From Kiritimatiellia bacterium (GTDB taxonomy: Bacteria > Verrucomicrobiota > Kiritimatiellia > RFP12 > UBA1067), in assembly GCA_017959645.1 (NCBI GenBank), contig JAGDAE010000233.1, positions 1-7,798 of the forward strand: DNA of 7,798 nucleotides, read 5' to 3'. A model generated the notes under the pieces. It did no database searches. It was not told where the DNA came from and saw only the letters and a list, made by a program, of their open reading frames with translations. Positions within the stretch are counted from its first letter, which is position 1. Every line of letters starts with the position of its first letter. Shown piece after piece: positions 1-6,028 of this stretch. The position numbers and the translations under genes are program-made.

Positions 1-1
1 C

Positions 2-313
2 GACTTCTGGGCGATGACAAAGCTGGACGTCCTCGACGCGTTCCCGGTCGTGAAGATATGCACCGGCTACCGGCGCAAAGACGGGTTCGTATACACAACA
101 TTCCCGGCCGATCTCGCCGCGCTGGAAGAATGCGAGCCGGTTTACGAGGAACTGCCTGGCTGGCAGTGCGAAACCTCGCACATAACCGATTACTCGGCGC
201 TGCCCGAGAATGCAAAAGCGTACATCAACCGCATACTCGACCTTGTCGGCGGACGGCTCGGCGTGCTGTCGGTTGGCCCCGCGCGAGAGACTACACTTAG
301 AATCAACATCTGA
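2..313 (+). CDS. purA: Adenylosuccinate synthase, C-terminal part (5' truncated by window edge)
   Basis: Adenylosuccinate synthase (EC 6.3.4.4) joins IMP and aspartate using GTP, the first committed step from IMP to AMP, in the cytoplasm. Only the last 103 residues are present; the frame is open to the window edge. Family landmarks are clear: TKLDVLD just inside the fragment, then FPADLAALEECEPVYEELPG, then LPENAKAYINRI, and near the end SVGPARETTL, which corresponds to the usual SVGPDRxxT guanine-nucleotide-binding stretch (Asp replaced by Ala here). The protein stops about where the family normally ends, so the 3' end looks intact. Its TGA overlaps the uppS start codon by one base, so the genes are probably co-transcribed and translationally coupled. 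The fold landmarks leave little doubt; the start lies outside the window. Confidence 0.95.
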   Translation, partial: DFWAMTKLDVLDAFPVVKICTGYRRKDGFVYTTFPADLAALEECEPVYEELPGWQCETSHITDYSALPENAKAYINRILDLVGGRLGVLSVGPARETTLRINI

Positions 314-975
314 TGCGTCATCTTGCGATAATAATGGACGGCAACGGCAGGTGGGCTAAGGCCCGCCGCAAGCCGCGTCTGGCCGGACACAGGGCGGGCG
401 CCGACGCGCTCGACCGCGTGATGCGCTATTGCAAGGACGCCGGCATCGAGTATCTGACCGTCTACGCATTTTCGACAGAGAATTGGAAGCGCTCGAAGAC
501 GGAAGTCTCGGGGCTTATGAAACTGCTTTCGTCGTTTATGAAGTCCAAGCGCGACGAACTGGTCGGGCAGGGCGTGAGGTTCATGGTAATCGGCCGACGC
601 GACGATCTTTCGACGAAGCTCCAAAAAGAGATCGCCTCGCTCGAAGAGGCGACGAAAAACGGGCGGTTCACGCTCGCAGTTGCGCTATCCTACGGCGGCA
701 GGGACGAGATCGTCAGGGCGGCGGCGAAGTTCAAGGGTGGCGGCGAGAAGGAGTTTTCCGATTGTCTCGACACCGCCGGCATTCCCGATCCGGAACTGAT
801 AATCCGCACGAGCGGAGAGTTGCGACTTTCGAATTTTCTGCTTTGGCAGGCGGCATATTCGGAATTCTATTTCACAGATGTCCTTTGGCCGGATTTCAGC
901 AAGGAAGATTTCGACATGGCGCTCGCGAGTTTCTCGAAGCGGGAACGCAGAATGGGCGGGAGAGCAAAGCGATGA
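313..975 (+). CDS. uppS: Isoprenyl transferase (undecaprenyl diphosphate synthase)
   Basis: This cis-prenyltransferase (EC 2.5.1.31 type) adds isopentenyl diphosphates to farnesyl diphosphate. The product is the long polyprenyl diphosphate that carries peptidoglycan and surface-glycan precursors. Visible motifs: AIIMDGNGRWAK (residues 5-16, catalytic Asp9), the basic RLAGHRAG stretch (22-29), YAFSTENWKRS (51-61), and RTSGELRLSNFLLWQ (165-179) followed by AYSEFYFTDVLWPDF. At 220 aa it is shorter than E. coli UppS (about 250). The N-terminal leader before the IMDGNGR motif is minimal and the stretch around residues 138-158 is trimmed, but no signature motif is lost. The start at 313 fits the family N-terminus and overlaps the purA stop as TGATG. 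No good Shine-Dalgarno is seen, so coupling is likely. Its stop overlaps the cdsA start as ATGA. The chain length of the product cannot be read from sequence. Confidence 0.96.
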   Translation: MRHLAIIMDGNGRWAKARRKPRLAGHRAGADALDRVMRYCKDAGIEYLTVYAFSTENWKRSKTEVSGLMKLLSSFMKSKRDELVGQGVRFMVIGRRDDLSTKLQKEIASLEEATKNGRFTLAVALSYGGRDEIVRAAAKFKGGGEKEFSDCLDTAGIPDPELIIRTSGELRLSNFLLWQAAYSEFYFTDVLWPDFSKEDFDMALASFSKRERRMGGRAKR

Positions 976-1628
976 CCGTCGTCAGACGCACGGCTACGGC
1001 GCTTGCCATCGCGGCGCTGGCGGTTCTTGCCATAATCTACGTTCCGGCGAAATGGTTCGTGCCGATAACGGCGTTTCTCGCCGCTCTGGCGATTGTCGAA
1101 TATGCTTTGCTGCTCCGGCGAAAGATACGCGGTCTGTTCGCGTACGCCGCGCTGCTGGCTCTTGGTGCTGCGGTGTTGGTATGCGCGCTGTCGGCGTTGC
1201 CGGCGATCGCTTCAAAATCGGGCAATCTCATGCTGCTCTACACGGTGGCGATCGTCAAGATATCGGATATGGGCGGGTTTGCGTTCGGACTTTCGTCAGC
1301 CCGGCTGATGAAGGGCGGCAACCACAAGCTGTGTCCGTCGGTTTCGCCGAACAAGAGTTGGGAAGGGCTGTTCGGTTCGCTTTTTGGTTCGTGCCTCGTT
1401 TCATGCTGCTTCATGCCGGTGACGGGGTTCTCATGGGGCAGATCGCTGGCGTTCGGGATTGTCGCCGCCCTGCTGGGCACGCTCGGTGATCTTGCGGAGT
1501 CGAAATTCAAACGATGGGCTGGAGTCAAGGATTCGTCGGCGATGCGGTTCACCAACGGCATGGGCGGCATCCTTGACATGCTTGATTCTCTGCTGATCGC
1601 CCCGTCGGCAATCTTGGCGTTTTTTTGA
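972..1628 (+). CDS. cdsA: Phosphatidate cytidylyltransferase (CDP-diacylglycerol synthase), short and divergent
   Basis: CdsA (EC 2.7.7.41) is an integral membrane enzyme that makes CDP-diacylglycerol from phosphatidate and CTP, the branch point for bacterial phospholipids. The 218-aa protein has about six or seven hydrophobic segments (roughly 8-25, 27-47, 56-74, 85-97, 132-150, 155-173, 200-217). Family motifs are SDMGGFAFG (98-106), SPNKSWEG (125-132), GDLAESKFKRWAGVKD (172-187) and GMGGILDMLDS (196-206). The usual signature reads roughly K-R-x4-K-D-x10-G-H-G-G-x-x-D-R-x-D; here the His is Met197 and the Arg is Met203, while the Lys-Asp pair and both later Asp residues remain. It is about 50 residues shorter than typical CdsA, mostly at the N-terminus. 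The start at 972 gives an ATGA overlap with uppS and has GGGAG about 8 nt upstream. The uppS-cdsA pair is a classic arrangement. Confidence 0.92.
   Translation: MTVVRRTATALAIAALAVLAIIYVPAKWFVPITAFLAALAIVEYALLLRRKIRGLFAYAALLALGAAVLVCALSALPAIASKSGNLMLLYTVAIVKISDMGGFAFGLSSARLMKGGNHKLCPSVSPNKSWEGLFGSLFGSCLVSCCFMPVTGFSWGRSLAFGIVAALLGTLGDLAESKFKRWAGVKDSSAMRFTNGMGGILDMLDSLLIAPSAILAFF
1598..1626 (+). terminator. Possible weak intrinsic terminator at the cdsA 3' end
   Basis: CGCC (1598-1601) can pair with GGCG (1616-1619), directly followed by a run of seven T (1620-1626) that includes the last cdsA codons and the first base of its stop. The stem is only 4 bp with a 14-nt loop, so it is weak. Its position fits, just ahead of a new promoter, and it would close the purA-uppS-cdsA unit. 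Confidence 0.25.
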
Positions 1629-1637
1629 CGTTTGCGA

Positions 1638-1667
1638 TTGACCTTTTAACGGTGAATATGATACAAT
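1638..1667 (+). promoter_or_regulatory. Sigma70-type promoter with extended -10
   Basis: TTGACC (1638-1643) matches five of six bases of the -35 consensus. After an 18-nt spacer comes TACAAT (1662-1667), five of six bases of the -10 consensus, preceded by TG plus one base (1659-1661), the extended -10 form. The transcription start would be near 1674, leaving a leader of about 25 nt that carries a good ribosome binding site (AAGGGAG, 1686-1692) ahead of the ATG at 1699. The local drop to AT-rich sequence supports a gene border here, so the secreted-protein genes downstream are probably transcribed separately from cdsA. Confidence 0.65.
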
Positions 1668-1698
1668 ATTCAAAAACGACCTAATAAGGGAGATAAAA

Positions 1699-2169
1699 AT
1701 GAAAACAAAAAAAATCATATTATTGCTCGCGGCTGCCGCGATACCGTTTTTCGGATATTCCAAGAGCAAGCCGTTCATATACGGAGATATTGAACTCGAG
1801 CCCGAAGACAGCCTTTTTTTCTCGCTTGAGGACGCGCCAGACGAAATCGGCGGTTACGAGGTTCTCAGCGAGTACCTGCCCGACGGAATCGAGGTGGAAT
1901 GGACGGGCAAGAAGTTCAAGACTCCGAAAGCCGGCAAGGTGAAGTACAGCAAAAAAGAAGGCGATTTCGTCGCGACGAAAGATGAAAATCCGTGCGGCTT
2001 CAAGATAAGCATTTCAAAGAAGGGCAAGGTCAAGGGATCGTTCAAGGTCTATGTCGCCAAGAGCGAAAAGAAGCTAAAGTCGTATACGGCCAAGATATCG
2101 GGATATCTGGGCGGCGAACTTGTCGTCACCATAAAGAAGGTTGGCTCATATTCCGCCTCGCTCGATTAA
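1699..2169 (+). CDS. Secreted small protein with a Lys/Gly-rich beta repeat domain, function unknown
   Basis: I do not recognise a named family. The 156-aa protein begins with a Sec-type signal peptide: MKTKK, a hydrophobic core (about 6-18), and a likely cleavage near residues 20-22. The mature part is rich in Lys, Ser, Gly and acidic residues. Residues 100-155 form a domain with alternating hydrophobic residues, containing KGKVKGSFKVY (108-118) and a later KISGYLGGELVVTIKK (132-147). The same pattern recurs in the 596-aa protein downstream (KTGVVSGSMKF, residues 537-547, then a matching ATVNG...VLIKG section), so the two probably share a beta-sandwich or barrel module. One cysteine (Cys99) is present. 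The gene is first after the 1638-1667 promoter, with a Shine-Dalgarno AAGGGAG 6 nt before the ATG. It is probably exported to the periplasm or cell surface; its role is unknown. Confidence 0.85.
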   Translation: MKTKKIILLLAAAAIPFFGYSKSKPFIYGDIELEPEDSLFFSLEDAPDEIGGYEVLSEYLPDGIEVEWTGKKFKTPKAGKVKYSKKEGDFVATKDENPCGFKISISKKGKVKGSFKVYVAKSEKKLKSYTAKISGYLGGELVVTIKKVGSYSASLD

Positions 2170-2190
2170 AGATTCGATTAAACTCGATTA
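2162..2190 (+). repeat. Three direct TCGATTA heptamers at the intergenic start
   Basis: TCGATTA occurs at 2162-2168, 2174-2180 and 2184-2190, with starts 12 and 10 bases apart. The first copy includes the last codon and part of the stop of the 156-aa gene; the others lie in the gap before the next ribosome binding site. The copies sit on roughly one DNA-helical turn, which would suit an operator, but replication slippage on an AT-rich stretch explains them equally well. No inverted symmetry is seen. Confidence 0.5.
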
Positions 2191-2206
2191 CAGATAAAAC
2201 AATACT

Positions 2207-2215
2207 AGGAAAGGA
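2207..2215 (+). promoter_or_regulatory. Shine-Dalgarno that fixes the start of the 261-aa gene
   Basis: The purine-rich AGGAAAGGA ends 10 nt before the ATG at 2226. The same frame is open back to an ATG at 1992, deep inside the preceding gene. The ribosome binding site, together with the signal peptide beginning right at 2226, shows that 2226 is the true start. Confidence 0.7.
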
Positions 2216-2225
2216 AAAGAATAAA

Positions 2226-3011
2226 ATGAAGAAGGTTTTATTGTTTGCGGCGGTTGCGGCTATTGCGTCCGGTGCGTTTGCCGATGCCCAGATTTACGAA
2301 ATGACCATTACTGTGAAAACCACGGTTTCGGCGCATGGAAGCATCACTCCTGTGGTATGCGACACGCCGACCGACGATACCGGGCTTTACCGCAAGCAGT
2401 CGACCGTAAAGATCAAAGGTCTCATCTGGGGATGCGATTGCGAAACGATTGCCGATCCCATCAAGGTCGAAGATCCGACCGCGACATACGGATACATCTT
2501 CTGGAACGAGACCACCAGACGGGTTATCGACGCCGATTTCTCGTGGAAGACCCTAAATCGCATCGACAAGAAACTCAACAAAGCTGAGGGTGCGTGGAAA
2601 CTGGCCGACACGAATGAGAGTTTCTGCCTCGTCGGTGGAGGATTCGGGAAAATTAAGGATACGTTGCTCAAAAGCGAGTGCAAGATTCTCGATGTCGTCC
2701 TGACGCCGATGAGCGGCAATGTCGCTGGCTGGATGAGCATGCCGACGGTTGTCGTCGGCAAAGGGACTGACGAGATTTGCAAGAAGTGCGAAGTCGTGGC
2801 GGGGTCGGACGATGTCGTGGCGAGAGCGCCGGGCTGGTCGCTCTGCTATTGCGGCGAAGGCTCGGAGTTTTCGGCCGTAACCGGCACGTGGAAACTCAAA
2901 TACGTCAAGGCAGCGTCGGCCAAGTGGGGTAAAGTGGAAGCGACGGAATCGATAACCAAGGTGTATTCTTTTCCCTCCTACGTTGCCAGTTATATCGAAT
3001 CGCTCAAGTAA
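2226..3011 (+). CDS. Secreted cysteine-rich protein, function unknown
   Basis: No family is recognised. The 261-aa protein has a textbook signal peptide: MKK, a hydrophobic core (4-17), and AFA before Asp20 as the cleavage site. The mature part holds nine cysteines: Cys45, Cys70, Cys72, Cys134, Cys152, Cys185, Cys188, Cys207 and Cys209, giving CDC (70-72), CKKC (185-188) and CYC (207-209) pairs. An N-terminal beta-like stretch YEMTITVKTTV (24-34) is followed by many aromatic residues (for example YGYIFWNETT, 88-97). The odd cysteine count and close pairs fit disulfide bonds or metal binding. The next gene encodes a secreted CPHC thioredoxin-fold protein only 34 nt away, so this protein could be its substrate or partner; that is inference. 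The start is set by the ribosome binding site at 2207-2215 and the signal peptide. Confidence 0.85.
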   Translation: MKKVLLFAAVAAIASGAFADAQIYEMTITVKTTVSAHGSITPVVCDTPTDDTGLYRKQSTVKIKGLIWGCDCETIADPIKVEDPTATYGYIFWNETTRRVIDADFSWKTLNRIDKKLNKAEGAWKLADTNESFCLVGGGFGKIKDTLLKSECKILDVVLTPMSGNVAGWMSMPTVVVGKGTDEICKKCEVVAGSDDVVARAPGWSLCYCGEGSEFSAVTGTWKLKYVKAASAKWGKVEATESITKVYSFPSYVASYIESLK

Positions 3012-3045
3012 TTCTGGAAACGTCGAGGAGAATCGGAGCTAAACG

Positions 3046-4836
3046 ATGAAAAAAAGTGTGTTCACGGCAATCTCTGTCGTTGCGATGGCGACGGTAGCCA
3101 GCGGTGCCTACAATGTTCGCCGTCCGTCGGATTATCTGAGGCCTCGCTGGAGCGGTGCGGTAGCTGGCGAATGGACGATGGACTATGATGCTGCGCTTTC
3201 GGCGGCAGGCACCAATGGCAAGTTTACGTTGATGTTCATCACTGGTTCCTGGTGGTGTCCTCATTGCGAGGCATTTGAGGAAAAAGTCGCGCTTTCCCAG
3301 GAATGGCGCGATTATGTCGCCGAGAAGGGGTTCTATCTGACAATGCTTGATTTCCCTTATCGCGGGACGGTGTCCGAGGAAGAACTGTACAAGAGCGTCC
3401 ATCCGGAATTCGGTCCGGGATGGGGGTTCAATTGCTGGTTGTACGATGACGAGTATCTGGCCGAGAATTCGATGACACGGGAGGATGGGTACGACGAGAT
3501 CATGCGGCTGTACCGCAAGCAGCAGGATCTCGCGCTGGAATCCGCCTCGAAAGTTACGATAAAAACGTGGGACGGCAGCGCAGATTTCACATACGGCAGG
3601 GTCGGCTATCCTACGCTGATCGTGTTCATGCCAGACGGGTCAGAAGCCGGACGGTTCGTTCCGCTCGTGACATATATGGACGCCGCCGATGCGAAAGAAT
3701 ATGTTCTGCAACAGCTCGATGCCATAATCAATGAAGCGCTCGACGCGCAGTGCTGGCTTTGTGACGATCCTGAAACTGGCGGGCTTGACGGTGACAGCGC
3801 CCAGTCGTACAACGGCTGGCTCGCAGATTCCAGCGGAATGATTGTCGGTACAGTAGTGGCCAAAACCGGCAAGAAGGGTTCCAAAGGCGAGATCAAGGTT
3901 TCGGCAACGATAACGGTCGATGGCAAAAAGACTACGCTCAAGGGAAAAACATCTGATGGATATGCGGCAATCGAACTGAAGAAAAGCCAAAACAGTCCGC
4001 AGACGGCAATCTTGAGATTCGGAAGCGAGGGGCTTTCGGGTTCGTACATCGATGGCGAAGCGATGTATTCTATAGTTGGCGCGCGTAATGTATTCACTGC
4101 GAAAGACGCAGAGGCCAGAGAGCGTGATGCTGGGCTTGCGCAAGGTGTATGGAGTTTCGTTCTTGATCCGACCAATTCGCCGTCGGCTCTTGCTGGCGGA
4201 TATGGGTCTTTTACCGTCCAGATCAAGGCAAAGGGCAAGGCCAAGTTTTCCGGAGTACTCGGCGACGGAACCAAAATCAATGTTGCGGGGCAGATGATCG
4301 CCGGCGACGACGGGGTGTATTGCCTGCCGGTCGACGCAAGGGCTTATTCCGGCAAAAAAGGCGGTTTCGGGTGCAATATTTGGTTTAAGGACGGATGGCT
4401 TTTCAATGTTACCGCAATCAGACCGTGGAAATCGACGGGGAAGAACGAGTTTACCGCATACTGGCGTGCAATTTTCAGCGCTGGCGCGGGAATCGGGAAC
4501 CCTGGTCCCGATATGGAGCTTGTGTTCGCCAATCCGCCGGAGAGCGTGTCTGGTATGCCGCTGGCGGCAGATCCAGACTATGATTCGATAACGGTGAAAA
4601 CTTCCAAATGGATCGGGACTGATATGTCCGGATTTAACGCTAGATTGAACGCAAAGACCGGGGTTGTGTCTGGTTCGATGAAATTTAAGGCTTTGCAGCC
4701 GAGCGGCAGGGAGAAAACGATTCGGGCTACTGTCAACGGGGTTGTAATCGGTGATGCCGCATACGCATCGGTACTGATAAAAGGCAAGGAAAGCTGGGCG
4801 GCGAAAATCTCGTCCTGCAACGCTTGCGAAGATTGA
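3046..4836 (+). CDS. Secreted thioredoxin-fold protein with C-terminal beta-repeat region and extra CxxC motifs
   Basis: The 596-aa protein starts with a signal peptide (residues 1-21, cleavage likely after SGA). Residues about 40-230 form a thioredoxin-like domain: strand FTLMFITGSWW, active site CPHC (71-74), and the conserved loop GYPT with the probable cis-proline Pro189, followed by LIVFMPDG. An inserted helical section (about 108-165) contains a lone Cys130. CWLC (236-239) comes directly after the domain. From about 255 to 592 there are three beta-rich repeat-like segments (about 265-350, 385-478, 528-592); the middle one has the pattern GSFTVQIKAKGKAKFSG with a later LP-x11-GG-x-G. The last resembles the module in the 156-aa protein upstream. 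CNAC (591-594) sits at the very C-terminus. By fold it should act on protein thiols or disulfides outside the cytoplasm; oxidase, reductase or isomerase cannot be decided. A GGAG site lies 7 nt before the ATG. Confidence 0.85.
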   Translation: MKKSVFTAISVVAMATVASGAYNVRRPSDYLRPRWSGAVAGEWTMDYDAALSAAGTNGKFTLMFITGSWWCPHCEAFEEKVALSQEWRDYVAEKGFYLTMLDFPYRGTVSEEELYKSVHPEFGPGWGFNCWLYDDEYLAENSMTREDGYDEIMRLYRKQQDLALESASKVTIKTWDGSADFTYGRVGYPTLIVFMPDGSEAGRFVPLVTYMDAADAKEYVLQQLDAIINEALDAQCWLCDDPETGGLDGDSAQSYNGWLADSSGMIVGTVVAKTGKKGSKGEIKVSATITVDGKKTTLKGKTSDGYAAIELKKSQNSPQTAILRFGSEGLSGSYIDGEAMYSIVGARNVFTAKDAEARERDAGLAQGVWSFVLDPTNSPSALAGGYGSFTVQIKAKGKAKFSGVLGDGTKINVAGQMIAGDDGVYCLPVDARAYSGKKGGFGCNIWFKDGWLFNVTAIRPWKSTGKNEFTAYWRAIFSAGAGIGNPGPDMELVFANPPESVSGMPLAADPDYDSITVKTSKWIGTDMSGFNARLNAKTGVVSGSMKFKALQPSGREKTIRATVNGVVIGDAAYASVLIKGKESWAAKISSCNACED

Positions 4837-4846
4837 CGGCGGCTCA

Positions 4847-6025
4847 ATGAAAAAGGCGCTCATAGCTGGGTTGCTTGCGGCAATTGCCGCTGTCGCAATA
4901 GTAGCGGTCTTGAAAATTTCCGGATCAGGGGATGCGACGATGTCGCGTCGCCTGAAGCAAGGGAATTCTGGGTTTGCCGGCAAGAGCGCGAAGGACGCCG
5001 TGAGAGACGCCATGGCCGGTGCGGTCCGCAACGGCGGAGCAGAGCGCCGGAAGCGTGCGCTTCCCGACCCCGAGAAACTTTTCGCCCATCTCACGGGCGA
5101 AGACCGGCGTTTGGCGGAGGCGGTGCAGAACGCGATCGACAGCGACGATTTCGAGGCGACGGCAAAAGCCGCGGCTAAGGCGATGGCTTCGGGCAACGCC
5201 GAAGTGCGGCTGAACGCGGTCGAGGCGCTCGGGTGGTTCGGCATGGACGCGCTGCCCGAGCTTACCGAGGCGATGGCCGACGCCGACGAGGAGGTCGCTG
5301 AGGCTGCCGAAAACGCGTGGGAGCTGGCGCTTTCCGAAATAGACGATGCCGGCGCCCGTTTCAAGATCGCCAAGGCGGCGCTCGCCACCCTCGGCAACGG
5401 CGATCATCTCATGTCGATTTCTGGCCAGCTCGTGGGTGCCGCGCTGGAAATGATCGACGGCGAGGATGACGAGGCGAAGGCGTTCGACACGCGGGTGGAA
5501 GTAGTGCAGTCGTTGGTGGACATAATGGATTCCGGCCGCCGCGCGAACGCGAAGCAGGCGGAAGAGGCGTACGAGGATATAACCGGCAACGAGTGGCGGG
5601 GAATCGACGAGGCCGAGAAGTATCTCCTGGATCCCGAAAACTACGAATTGCCTGAAGATCGTGAAGAGGATAATGCCGACAGCGACGAAGAAAACGGGGA
5701 CGAAGAGTATGTCGATTCCGGCGATGACGGATACGATTCGACCGCCGCATCCAGTTCGCGCGGCAAGAGGAGCGGAAGATCGTCTTCGAGGTCGTCGTCT
5801 TCTGGCGGTTTTGAAGACTCCGGAGACGTTTCGGACGGCTGGCAGTCTGAGGATTTCGCCGGCGAAGACATGGAAGGCGAGCTCGCCGACGAGTCAATTG
5901 AGCCGGAGAACGAGGAAGAGTCTTTCGAGGACGCAGACGGCGGCGACGACGAAAATGTGGACGAGGCCGAAGAGCAAGAGCCGGAAGACGACGAACCGGA
6001 AAAGTTGCCCGCGCCTGTTTCCTGA
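4847..6025 (+). CDS. Exported or membrane-anchored HEAT-like repeat protein with acidic tail, function unknown
   Basis: No named family is recognised. The 392-aa protein has MKK and then a hydrophobic segment (4-22) without a clear cleavage site, so an N-terminal anchor is likely, with the rest probably outside the cytoplasm. Residues about 85-235 are helical and Ala/Leu-rich; EVRLNAVEALGWFGMDALPE (119-138), with the paired helix up to about 162, is a good HEAT repeat, and the flanking helices look like degenerate copies. From about 263 to the end the protein is low complexity and strongly acidic, interrupted by a basic Ser/Arg/Gly patch (303-319) and ending in PAPVS. HEAT repeats normally bind other proteins. 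It starts 10 nt after the preceding stop with a poor Shine-Dalgarno, so it is probably coupled to that gene, and it ends immediately before the sugar transferase gene. Confidence 0.82.
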   Translation: MKKALIAGLLAAIAAVAIVAVLKISGSGDATMSRRLKQGNSGFAGKSAKDAVRDAMAGAVRNGGAERRKRALPDPEKLFAHLTGEDRRLAEAVQNAIDSDDFEATAKAAAKAMASGNAEVRLNAVEALGWFGMDALPELTEAMADADEEVAEAAENAWELALSEIDDAGARFKIAKAALATLGNGDHLMSISGQLVGAALEMIDGEDDEAKAFDTRVEVVQSLVDIMDSGRRANAKQAEEAYEDITGNEWRGIDEAEKYLLDPENYELPEDREEDNADSDEENGDEEYVDSGDDGYDSTAASSSRGKRSGRSSSRSSSSGGFEDSGDVSDGWQSEDFAGEDMEGELADESIEPENEEESFEDADGGDDENVDEAEEQEPEDDEPEKLPAPVS

Positions 6026-6028
6026 GTG

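Noticed and set aside
429..971. Upstream extension of the cdsA frame inside uppS
   Set aside because: The extension translates to Arg-rich shadow sequence; CdsA homology and the ATGA overlap with a Shine-Dalgarno fit the start at 972.
1992..2225. Upstream extension of the 261-aa gene frame
   Set aside because: It would overlap the 156-aa gene by about 180 bases and bury the signal peptide. The ribosome binding site at 2207-2215 and the signal sequence support 2226.
3640..5397. 585-residue open frame on the minus strand
   Set aside because: It overlaps two good + strand genes, crosses their boundary, lacks recognisable motifs and has the Ser/Arg/Ala-rich look of an antisense shadow. The + strand genes have signal peptides, a CPHC site and HEAT periodicity.
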